The translations under genes were made by a program, and so were the position numbers. The notes beneath the pieces are model-generated. The model was given only the letters and a program-made list of their open reading frames with translations, had not been told where the DNA came from and did not search any database. Positions 26,128 through 36,700 of a DNA stretch of 64,000 nt are shown here, one piece after another. Location: the NCBI GenBank assembly GCA_905221605.1, contig CAJNDS010001024.1, forward strand, positions 1 through 64,000, written 5' to 3'. Origin of the DNA: Symbiodinium natans. Its lineage: Eukaryota > Sar > Dinophyceae > Suessiales > Symbiodiniaceae. Each line of letters begins with the position of its first letter. The stretch's first letter is position 1.

Positions 26128-26203
26128 GGGGATGAAGCTGCAGCTGGTGCTGGGATGTGCTGGGCAACCTACTGCTCAAAAGGCGATGCAAGCACCAAAC
26201 TTG

Positions 26204-26345
26204 GGATGTTTTTTGCTTAGAACCCTTATACGAACAGTCCTTAAAAGGGAGTACCATAGGGGGTATAGGGTTTAGGATTCAGGGTTCAGGGTTTAGGTAC
26301 TATAATCCCTCTTAAGGACTGCTAGTATAAGGGGGGATCATCCCA
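26204..26345. mobile_element. MITE-like inverted repeat, family 1, copy 1
   Basis: Terminal inverted arms begin with GGGATG and include CCCTTATAC, ACAGTCCTTAA and AGGGA on the left, mirrored on the right (TCCCTCTTAAGGACTG, GTATAAGGG, CATCCC). The loop holds TTTAGGG-like sequence. No coding capacity is seen. A related element lies at 28246-28349. Confidence 0.6.
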
Positions 26346-26449
26346 AATGCCAAACGTGCAACAGAAAGGTCTTGCGGCCTGTTGGAAGGTCGGGAGGTCC
26401 TCGCGGGATCTTTCCGCTTTCGCGCATGGCGTCCAGACCGGCCTCACGA

Positions 26450-26945
26450 GGGTTTAGGGTTTAGGGTTTAGGCTTTAAGGTTTAGGGTTTAGGGTTTCGG
26501 GTTTAGGGATACTGTCAGGTACTGTAGTTGGAGGAGGAGAGACGGGCATGTAGATTGCACCCTCGTCTGAGTTTAACTGAACGATAGCAGCACACCTCCC
26601 AGAGAGGAGCTTCTATAGATGGTCTCCAGAGAATTACAAAGACCCCACAAATGTCTGCCATTCCAGTTCAAGGCTCAAGACCCCCAAACCCAGCGTCCTC
26701 GGCAACAAGCGACCCTCCACTCCGGCCTTCTCCACCTGTTGGGCTCGGAAGACCGCGGCGGCCAGCGCCTTGCAAGCTGCGCAAACAGACTTTGGGGTAT
26801 CCCTCGCTTCAGCAATCTTTGAGCAGTTCTGTAGTTCCACAAAAACCGCCCAAGCCCCCCTAAACCCTAAACCCTAAACCCTAAACCCTAAACCCTAAAC
26901 ATCCCTAAACCCTAAACCCTAAACCCCAAACCCAAAACCCTAACC
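26450..26945. repeat. Clustered interstitial telomere-type blocks in opposite orientations
   Basis: TTTAGGG units at about 26450-26515 and CCCTAAA units at about 26859-26945 face each other across ~350 bases of unique sequence. Confidence 0.75.
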
Positions 26946-28245
26946 CCCGATTTCAAATCGAGATCGCGCCGAGCCGAGCCCCGGCCTCCGGCGTCGCCTC
27001 GGGGATGCCCCGTCGGTTGACAGCGACCTCGGCATCGCTGCTCTTTGGCCCTTGTTTCGGTTTAGGGTTTAGGTTTTTTTTTTAATGCAATGACTCCCTT
27101 TCTCCAAGCAAGCCGTTTAGGGTTTAGGGTTTTTGCCACCCGCCGGGTTTAGGAGTTTAGGGTTTAGGCTTTGGGGTTTGGGGTTTTCGGTGACTCAGCA
27201 TGACTAACATGGGGTTTTAGCAGCTCCAAGATCTGGGGCCTCAGAAGATACTCGGTGCTACTTCGAGCTTTACAAGTCCTTGCCTTGGGCAGCAGTGGGT
27301 CGGAGAGGGAAGAATCAGCAGGTTTTGGCGCCAAGACGTGCTCTGCGGAAGCAAGAAGGAGCTGCACATGTCTATCAAACATTTCTTCTCACTGCCTGTG
27401 TCCAGAATTTCTCCAGAATCGGACCGGTCGTCTCTATCGTCATCCTTATAAACTTCCGTCACAACCCTTAACATTCCGAGCGCGCTGCTGGCCCAGACGG
27501 CCTTGGAGGACCTGCGGCAGCCGCTGAGTCAAAAAGCCGGCCCCTAAACCCTAATTCAGGTCTCCTTGGATGTCCTGCCGGTAACAACCTAGAAACCCTT
27601 TTCCCTAAACCCCCGTAACCCCCTAAACCCTAAACACTAAAGAGCTTGAGATGGCCCTTGCCCCACCTGCCATGCCGGGTGGCAGTGCAGGCCGCGAGGG
27701 CCTGGGCCAAGACTTCCCTTTTCACTCTCGGTTCATTGCCTTGGGCGGTTGAGTTGGCTTCCAGGGTTTTGCAGGGCTTTGGGGAGGGGTGTACCTCCTC
27801 ACGGTTGGTGCTCTCTCTCGAGGTGTGTTTAAGCGGCGCACCATAAGCACGAACTTGAGCGCCAGGCATGAGTGCCAACGCTGACTCCGCTGAAGGACCT
27901 GGATCCTTCGTTTGTGTATGTTGATGTCTACGTGAATGGGCCCTTGGAAGCATACACTCTGGCCCAAGAGAGAACGCTCCTCCGCATCCCAGCCGCCCCG
28001 GCGCCGATTTCGGCGCGTGCGACGGCTATTACTCCTGGTGATCGCAAAAGACGTGCTTTTCAAGTGGAACTTTCAACTTCCTGCCTCCCTCACCAGAAAC
28101 CTGCCACTGACTCCCGCAACATCACTACATGCTTCTAAAAAGAGGGGCCCCACTGTCCTTGAAACACCCTGAGCCTCAAGCAGCCAAGCAGCCCTTGACT
28201 TCGGCTACGCGAAAAAGGGGGGGGGGACACCTGAAGCCTAAACCT

Positions 28246-28349
28246 TCGGAGTTCCCCCTTACTACTAACAGTCCTGAATAGGGACTAGAATGGGGGGCAC
28301 TAGAATCCCTACTAATAGGACTGTTAGCATAAGGCGGAACATCCCAACC
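28246..28349. mobile_element. MITE-like inverted repeat, family 1, copy 2
   Basis: Left arm carries TTCCCCCTTA, CTAACAGTCCT and TAGGGACTAGAAT. The right arm is its mirror (ACTAGAATCCCTA, AGGACTGTTAGCATAAGG, GGAACATCCC). The shared core CTAACAGTCC and the terminal GGGATGTTC tie it to the element at 26204-26345. Confidence 0.6.
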
Positions 28350-28365
28350 TAAACCCAAACACGGC

Positions 28366-28437
28366 CTGCTCTTCTCCGACTTCTTCCGAGGGCTTCGGCT
28401 AGACCGACGCTCTGCCGGCGGGGGCGGAGGCGCCTCT
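28366..28437 (-). CDS. Candidate isolated exon, Pro-rich plus RS-like peptide
   Basis: Read on the minus strand after a CTTCAGAG acceptor-like site, this stretch encodes EAPPPPPAERRSSRSPRKK followed by SEKSRP. Arg/Ser-Pro tails of this kind occur in RNA-binding and splicing proteins. No flanking exons are identified, so it may be the 3' part of the modular gene, a separate gene, or chance. Confidence 0.3.
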
Positions 28438-28453
28438 GAAGGCTTGTTTTGGA

Positions 28454-28536
28454 ATTAGGGTTTAGGGTTTATAGGGTTTAGGGTTTAGGGTTTAGGGTTT
28501 AGGGTCTAGGGTCTAGGGTTTAGGGTTTAGGGTTTC
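28454..28536. repeat. Interstitial (TTTAGGG)n block
   Basis: About eleven units including ATAGGG and CTAGGG variants, ending in a C run at 28538-28551. Confidence 0.85.
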
Positions 28537-29939
28537 GGTCCCCCCCCCCCCCTGGTCTTCCAGAGCGGAAAAGTCAATGCATTCAATATATTCATTTACT
28601 GATGTATTCATCTATATCAATATACTTAGGCCGACTATGATATTAAATGTGCATCAACTTATGTTGATTTTGCAATCAACATATTGAATTACTACTGTAT
28701 TAGTGTTAGTCTCCGTCTGAAGGTACTATTCACGAATATACGACAAGAAATACATTGAGAAATCAGCTTTTGGGGTTCGCACTGACTGGGGCGCCGGATG
28801 GAGTGGGGCAAGTGCCGAGAGGTGCAATCTGCCAATCCTCCTCTTTACCTCAAGGGGTGTACTTATTTAGGGTTTACATAGTTTCGGGAATGCCGTGAAG
28901 GCCTTTCCTTTGCTAGAAGGCGCCCAATCCCCACTAATTACCAGCAACTGTATGACGCTTCCGACACAGGTGCCTGAGAAGTATTTCCTTTTTTCTGCGC
29001 GTCTTTAAAAGTCTTCGCACCGTCTCAGGCACTGGGCACGCGAAAGAGAACCCTACTTGCTAGGGCTGCTACAGCCTGTCGCAAGGAAGGGCTTCCCCCA
29101 CAAGTTAAAGCCAAAACTGCGACACTTTCTTGGCCGCATTAGCCATCAAGGCCTTCCGACGGAGACCAGAACTCTTCGGCACATCGCACGCGCCGCAAAT
29201 GCAGCAAACGCAGCGGTCCACGGCAACTCGGAGAGAACACTCATTTCATGGGTGTCCCCTTCCAGTTGGATGGACAAGTCTGCCCGCAAGCAAAACAGGG
29301 CAAGCGCATGTCAGCATGTGTTTTGTTGGCATGCTCCAGGGTCTTCTTGGCTATGGCAACAGAAACTGGCTCGCCCTCTCGGCTCTCAAGATTTAAGCGC
29401 TTCTCTTCGAAGCATATCTACGGCACAGACCTCGCAAATGGCGTAGTCACATCGATCGCAATACATAAGCTTTGTGCTGACTTCGATATCTGCCTCACAC
29501 ACATCGCACTCCTTGGCTGAGCATCAGCAAGCCCTTGCTCTACACTCTAGAGACTCTGAGAACCAGTTACAGTAAAGCCCAAAAAGTTGGAACATCCTTA
29601 TTCCCATACCCCAGAAGGTATACTAGAGGGAATCCCAGCCTTAACCATCCTTAAACCATGTTCCAACTGTCTGGAGTTTACTGACTACTGTAGAGCAACA
29701 GGCCCAAGGAACGTAAACTTCGGCTGCCACTTCGACCACCATTCCATGCTCTGCGGGACACCGGAGCTTGTCAGCCAATCGCGAGTCCTGGGCTCCAAAG
29801 AACATCACCGTGCATACTCAACGCATACTCAGCCTCCCTAAACTCTGAGGGCCACACCTACGAAAGCCTGAATGAAACCTTGAATAAACAAATGAGCGAC
29901 TTCTTCAATATAGATAGATGTATATATATATATATATAT

Positions 29940-30010
29940 ATGTACATACATACATACATACATACATACATACATACATACATACATACATACATACATA
30001 CATACATACA
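29940..30010. repeat. (TACA)n tetranucleotide microsatellite
   Basis: Roughly seventeen near-perfect TACA units following a TA dinucleotide run. Confidence 0.95.
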
Positions 30011-30281
30011 CATTTTTTGGGTTACCGAATAGTTCACCACTAAGCCCTAAAAGGCACTGCCGGGCGGCCATGCCCTCGGCAGCTGCCTGGGCCGCCTCGT
30101 ACTCGTCCACACTGACGGGCTGCAAGTTGTCCTCCTTGAAAAGCATGTCCTCGGACTCTTCACCAAAGGCTGTTTAGGGTTTGTACCAAAGGCTGTTTAG
30201 GGTTTGTAGGGTTTCCAAGGGTCTTTGGGTTTTTAGACAACATTCTGTTTCAGAAAATAGGGGTACCCTTTCTTTTTTTTG

Positions 30282-30405
30282 GGGGGGGAAGGGGGAAGGG
30301 GAGGGGAGGGGCGGGGGAGGGGGGGGGGGGAGGAGGGGGAGGAGGAGGGGGGGGGAAGAGGGGGGGGGGAGGGGGGGGGGAGGGGGGGGGGAGGGGGGGG
30401 GGGAG
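30282..30405. repeat. G-rich polypurine tract
   Basis: About 120 bases almost entirely G with scattered A on the plus strand, including many runs of four to twelve G. It has G-quadruplex and triplex potential and is prone to assembly error. Confidence 0.9.
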
Positions 30406-32038
30406 TAGAGGACTCTTCACCACATAAAGGGGGGTCCGAGAATAGGGGTAGGGGTCCCTTTGAGGGGATGCTATTTTCTTTTGAGGTATAAACGGAGGTG
30501 CCCCTATTTTGGGAAATGCCCACATGGCTAATTACAGAGTACTGAGGAAGTGCGAGGGACAAGAGCGAGCCAGCAGAGAGGGCATCTTTCCTGTACTTTG
30601 CCCGGAAAGGTGACGTGCAGCAGATGAAGGAGCCACAGGCTGACCCCATGCTGCGACAGAGGGCGGGTTTTGGTGCGGTAGGGGCACGCCTGGGGTGCTC
30701 GGCTTCGATTCCACAACTTCTGCAAGAAGTTTCAACAAGTGCTGGCAATGCATTTTCGAACGAACTACATTTTCATTGGCCAGTCTCTGTCTCACTTCAT
30801 TGTTGTGCGATGTTGCAAACCGTAAACAGAGAAGAGAAGACATAGAAAAACACACTTTCGCGTAGTGTTCTTAATGTCCGCCATGTAAGCAAGAAACAAA
30901 ACATCGTGCCGTCAAGAATTTGGCTCCCCCTCCCCCCCTACACCCCCCTTCCCCACAACTCCCAAGCTCCCCCCCTCCTCTCCACCCTTCCCCAATCCCC
31001 GCTCGCCGCTCCCGGCCCCTTCACTTTCAGGGTCGTCCGGTCGTGGGGTCGGCATGCATGGGTCATCGCGGTCGGTCGTCGCGGTCGTGTGCTCAAATCC
31101 CAAATGCATCCCACGCTGCGATGTAGTTTTAGGCAAATCGTGGTCGCTGCCTGTTATTCGCCACAACCTGCCCCAAGGTGTAGCTTTCGTCAACGTGCAC
31201 CTGCTGCTTGCCACGGGCGTGCAATGCAGCCAGGACTCTGCACCAGGTCTATCCTCCAGGCGAACCTGCCATCTCCCCTTGCTCTTGTCGAAGGAGATGC
31301 AGTTGCCGATCCTGGGAAGGCAGAAGGCTTCAGTCCCAAGAGATGTGGTTGAGGGTTTCAAGCTTAGGGCTTCGACTCTCACATTCGCACAAGGCTTCGA
31401 TAGGTCAAGTCTCCTCAGCTGACACAGAAGCACCACCTTCGGGGAACCTCCTCTTTCAAACACCTCCTCTTTCAACAGTTTTGATCACGCACTGACTTAC
31501 CAGTGCTGTGCTGAACAGGTTCTCAGGCAGGGCCGCCTCTACAAACCTCACCAAGTACAACCAGTACCCATCCCAAGTGCGCTCCACAACGGTGCTCCCG
31601 AAACACTAGGGTTTGCAATAGGCTCTAGTTCCTCTTCCCTGGACCACTCAGGATTTCATCGGCAACGAAGCATGAAGGGGATCAGAGGCAATGGACACTT
31701 CTTGTCCATCGTAAGATCAACTTGAGATCTGACTCCGAAACTAAACCCTAAACACTAAACCCTAAACCCTACACCCCAAAACCTCCAAAACCTGGGCCAA
31801 GGGGCATGCCGTTCAGCTCAGGCTTTGCCTTGAGTCCGTACAGGCGAACAAGGACGCCTGGAGCAAGAAAAACAAAGATAAGCAACAGGTCCCCCCCCCC
31901 CCCAAAAAAAAAAAAAACAAGAAAACAAAGAGGAGCAACTTCCCACGGCTTTTGGTCTCAAACGCATACTTCGGAGTTTGAATTTATGAAGGGTCCGGGG
32001 TTTCATATGAGGCTCAGGGATCTCAGTAAGACCTGCAT

Positions 32039-32114
32039 GGTTCTTAGTAGGAATGAGGGAATCCTTTAACTGGCATATCTAGGGCCCTCATTCCCTCATT
32101 CCCTACTAAGAACC
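32039..32114. repeat. Hairpin-forming inverted repeat
   Basis: GGTTCTTAGTAGG with AATGAGGGA on the left is mirrored by TCCCTCATT with CCTACTAAGAACC on the right. This is a compact MITE-like palindrome with a ~25-base loop. Confidence 0.7.
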
Positions 32115-33458
32115 AGGGGGAGGATCTCAGGGACAAGCCGCCTGGAGACAGCGCTTGGGCGCCTCCGGCCCAGCCTCCGAACCTGGCATTCAGGGATTGC
32201 ACCGAGAGCTGCTTGTGGGGCTCCAGGGTTTTTTTGGCCACCTGCCTGGGGCTTAAGGGTTGACAAGGGTTTAGGATGTAGGGTTTCGGGTGAGAGCTTG
32301 GATCCTGCCAGGACCAGGACGGGCTGTTATACCCCACAACCCCTTGAAAAGGCCCCTAAACCCTAAACCCTAAACCCTTAGGGTTCATTGTGGGGATTCT
32401 GGGGCCTCATAGGTCATCCTGGGAAGAAAGAAGCCTTTTCAAAACGGAAGCCCGGGGCACATTCCCCGGCCAAAGCCGCCGCGGCCGCCGCCGCTGAGGC
32501 CACGAGCTCCAAGGCCACCGCGCCCAAGCCTCATGGATTAGATTCGGCTTTAAGGGTTTGGGGATTTAGTGTTGGGGGTTAGGGTTGTTTTTTCGCTCCC
32601 GCATATAGCTGGCCGAACCGCAGGCAGGGTGATTTGGTGGTCCGTTCGGAGAAAAAAGGGTGGCCCCACTGGAGGACCTACAAAAACACTCTCTTCCCCA
32701 CTACTTCATCCGTCATCCAAACCAAAAAACATCGAAACATAAGACACCCATTGTTTTGGGTTAGGTTTTAGGGTTAAGGGTTTAGCGTTTAGGCTACGTA
32801 GGGTTTAGGGTTGTTGTGATGGTTAGCGGGTCTGGGGCCGTCTCACATGCGCGCAAGAGGTCATCTAGAGTTGGCTTTTCGGCAGAGCTCTTCAAAAACC
32901 TCGGCCAGGCCAAACCTTTCCTTATAGATGTAGAAGCACCCTACCCTGGCAGGCGAACCACAGGAACCGCTGAGCAAACTCTAAGGCCAAGGTGCTGCCA
33001 GCTTCCGAAGCCCCCACCCAGGCCCCGGCCACGGCCCTTGCCTGATTTCTGGAGCTGAACTCGAAACCCGAAAACGTCAGAGGCTTAAAGAGCTGGGCCA
33101 AGAGTGCCGATGCTTTAAGTAAGAGTACTATCGATGGAGAGTCGAGGGAAGTGGTCTTCGCATGTCAGGAGCCCTGCTTAAATGCCGGAACATGTTTCGC
33201 TTCTGCCTGGAGGTGCAGTTTTCACCTGTGACCTGCATAAGGTAGGGGTTTTGGACATGTGCAGCGCATGTTACATGTCTTAGCAGCTGTGTTTGGGGCC
33301 TCTGTGCGAAATGCCAGCATAGCGGGTTGCGCTTGAAAAGAAAAAACTGCCCCCTGTTTCGACTGCTTCTACCTGGCCAATTATTGCGCGCATCCCCATC
33401 CAAGCGGCCCAGGCCAGCATTGGGACCAAGCCCAAGGCCTCTCTGAGATTTGTCGGGG

Positions 33459-33573
33459 ATAGGATGAGGGGGGCCCTTGAAAATATATATGGACCCTCTG
33501 AGTAAGGTCCCTGTCTAAGGGAGCCAGAAGAGGGCTGAGAATCCCTTTTAAAGGTCCCCCTTATCCTACCTAG
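33459..33573. repeat. MITE-like inverted repeat
   Basis: Outer arms GATAGGATGAGGGGG and the mirrored CCCCCTTATCCTACC bound a ~90-base interior with no coding content. Confidence 0.5.
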
Positions 33574-33702
33574 GAATTTGTTTGTGCTTGGCATGCGCTA
33601 TCGGCATTCTACATTCCAGGGCATGACCATTGCAACTCACTGATGATGATATGGGGGGGGCTCGACAGCAGCGAGATTGTTTGACAACCTGCAGCAGGGA
33701 GC

Positions 33703-36700
33703 CTTCCGAGGGATCTCCCTGGCCGGCCGCGCGCGCTCGTGCGCGGGCCTCATTTCGCACTTGAGGTGTCAGGTGTCCTGTCTCTTTAGTCTTCAGGATC
33801 TTGCCAGTTAGGGGCAGAGAGCGCAGCAACTATGGACTGCTGCACTTGCCCAAGCCAAAACCGTGACTCGCGCGAAACCTGCAAATCTGAACCCAGGCGG
33901 CGAGAGCTTCTGATTCAGGGCCCTTAGGTCTTTAGCCGAGAAGCTCGTTCGAGTGCTGCAGCCTTCCTGGCCTTCTCCTGCTCGAAGGCCTGCAGGGCAT
34001 TCAGTTTAAAATCCTTCACATGGCCTGTCAGACTCGCCCTAAAGGCCTGAGTGCAACCTGAGAGAGAGGCCAAACCATCCAAAAGCTGGACCGGATTTGC
34101 TTCAACTACTCAACCCTGGTGTCCTTGCTTCTCAACTTCCCAAACCGGACCGCGCACACTGAACACCTTTGCTTCCGGGACCCTGCAGGGCCTGCTTGGC
34201 GCGATCCATCCCAGCCTCGCCTCGTGACCGTGTGTCCTTCGAGCTCAGAGCTCTGAGGTTTCAGCAGCGGCCAAGGCAGCGGAAATGCGTCAACATGCGG
34301 TGCGGTGTGCAACCCTCCCCTCCCTGGACTCAAACAGCAAAAGCCCTCCGCCAGAATCACAAGTCTTGGCCTGTGCGCACAGGAATCTGCAGGACTCCCT
34401 TCATAGCAACGCCCGACGCTGCGGGACGAAGCGTTTTACGCGGCAGCGCGCGCACATCCCACGCAATCGCAGAGTTAAGGAGCTCGAGCAACAAACCCCC
34501 AAACCCTGCAAACCCAAACTGCGTGCGCTTAAAGTTTTTAAATGAGCATTAAATTTATCAGCATCAGCATCAGTCATAGCATTTCGCACCAATAATCGTC
34601 GTAGTACTAGCACTCGTGTAAGTTGTAAGAGCTTTAAAATCAGTTCGAGCACACTCTGCACTTATCGGCATTTCCCACCCTTAACCCTAAACCCTAAGCC
34701 CTACACCCTAAACACATCACTCTGATCCTGCGGGACGGCTCCCTGGCTCTCGGCGGAGGCCCTGCGCCCGTCAAGGTATTGAGGCTCGTAAACGAAGACA
34801 AGGCGGAAACTGCTAGGGTTTAGGGCTTAGGGCTTAGGGCTTAGGGTTGGCAAGAGAGGTTCGAGCCTCCTGGCTCGCTCCAGAGCTGCCGCCTTGCGTG
34901 CCTTCTCCTCCTCGAAAGCCTAAGGGAAAAGAGCGAGCAAACAACAAGCTGGCTAAATGTATTCTTTTTCATGTCTCTAGCAGCCAACCCTCTTTCACGT
35001 GCACGTTCGCACATGCACTCGTGCACACGTGCTCGGGCTCGCGCTGGGTGCGTTCGTGCAGTCGTTCGATCGTGCGTGCGTGCGGGTGGGCATGCGCGTG
35101 CAGTTGATTTATGCTTTCAAGAGGTTAAACGGCTTCAACTCACACATGGGCTGACACGTGGCGCTGTTCTCGTCTGGTTCTTTGCTTTCTCCGGCACCCC
35201 CGCCACAACAAGCACCACCAGAACCAGCTGCACAATGGCTGCACTGTGATAACCTAAAAACCCTGGCCTGTTTGGCGCGGTCCATGCCCCCTTCGCGCGA
35301 GCGCGCCTCCTTTCCAGTGGCCGGAGGTTTCACCAACGAGGGATAACAATGCCAATAACAATAAAAATAACTAATAACAGTAATGGTAATAATAATAACG
35401 ATAATAATAACAATAATAATAATAGTAACAGTCAGAATAACAATACTAATCATAAGAAGAAGAAGAAGAATGCTAATAAAGGAAATAGATAATGTTGGAC
35501 CTGCTTTATTAGGGGGGGTCGCTTTAAAGTCAATTTGGCGGAATTATTCAGGACCCCCTCACTGTTTGAGGGGTCCGCTTTAAAGTCAAACCGTACCCGA
35601 AATCCGGCAATTTTTTTTAAGGATTTGGGGCTTGCTTTAAACTAAGTTGAAACAATCAATCCTCAATACCAAACCAACTACTACTAATTAATTACGAGTC
35701 ATATATAAGCTCATCCCTTTTAGATTCATATGGATCCCTTTTAAATCTATCTAAACTCCTCCCTATTAAAATCATATAAACCCCCGGAGCCCTTTATTCA
35801 GGACCCAATCCACCCCCCGACTGTTCAGGGGGGGGGGGGGCCCCCCACATTAAAGCAATACATATATCTATATATGCTACCCCCCCTCCCCCCCATATAT
35901 GTATGTGTATATATATATATACACGTACACATTACTTTCACGATTATTCATCATATCCATTATACTTCTAACGCCCTCTCCTGGAACGCATCGGATCCTC
36001 GGTGGCCCGGAGTGCCGTTCTCGGCTGCGGCCCTGTCGCAGCGTGCGGATCGGGAGTGGGACTCAAAGATGGCCCGCTTCTTTAACACGTGCTACTTAGG
36101 GTTTCTGTTTTAGGGTGTTTTTTTGGCACCCGCATAGGTTTAGGGTTTAAGGTTTAAGGTTTAGGGTATACTTTCATGCAACGAAGTAAGGCTTGCTACA
36201 TGTGACAGGTTGATGTGGAAGGGTTGGCTGCCTAGCAAATCACCATCCCAAAGCTCTCCTGGTGCCACGATAGCACGGACCATGGCATCTGCCAAAGTCC
36301 TCTACGTTTGAACTAGAACACAACGCAAAAGTTGGAAATTACCTTGTCGCCACCACCATCCCCCAAACCCTCATAGGCCCTGCCTAAGGTACCCCAGTAA
36401 GTTCATAAACCCTATTACACCATGAAAGCCAGAAGCGAAAAGAGTCTCCACATCCTAGAAGACCTCAACTTAACTGATTCACGCAGGTCCCACCTTCGGG
36501 CCCTGTCCAGAGCAGCCGCCTTCCGAGCCTTCTCCTCCTCAAAGGCCTCTCCAAGGCAGCTGGGCAATTTTACCTCAAATTTAGGTGTGAAAGGTGTTAT
36601 CTGTTGTAGGCTTAGTTTTCTTTCTAAGGGTTTTGTCCTGCAAAGTCGGGGTCTTAAATGCACAAGGCCCCAGCTCCCAAGCAGGCATCGGTCCAGGGCA

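Larger units (their letters stand above)
18243..28365. other. Gene-poor region dense in telomere-type repeats and hairpin elements
   Basis: No complete gene is recognised. Repeat blocks occur near 21338-21420, 22665-22725, 26033-26127, 26263-26300, 26450-26515, 26859-26945, 27058-27185 and 27540-27640. A minus-strand frame at 23853-24131 (ending KGFEVF then stop) reads somewhat like protein but is isolated. A poly-C run interrupts 25187-25232. Confidence 0.5.
28552..33702. other. Repeat-rich stretch downstream of the modular gene
   Basis: Contains a hairpin at 29585-29668 (11-bp arms AGTTGGAACAT), a tetranucleotide tract at 29940-30010, a G-rich purine tract at 30282-30405, telomere-type blocks near 31740-31790, 32355-32390 and 32757-32815, and hairpins at 32039-32114 and 33459-33573. 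Weak exon candidates: an Ala-rich plus-strand segment at 32460-32540, and a minus-strand Gly/Arg-rich segment at 33000-33041 (GKGRGRGLGGGFG) that could be the 3' end of the modular gene. Confidence 0.45.

Noticed and set aside
29940-30010. CRISPR-like or tandem functional array
   Set aside because: It is a plain TACA microsatellite with no spacers.
30233-30748. 171-residue proline-rich minus-strand frame
   Set aside because: Translation of the G-rich purine tract, a low-complexity artefact.
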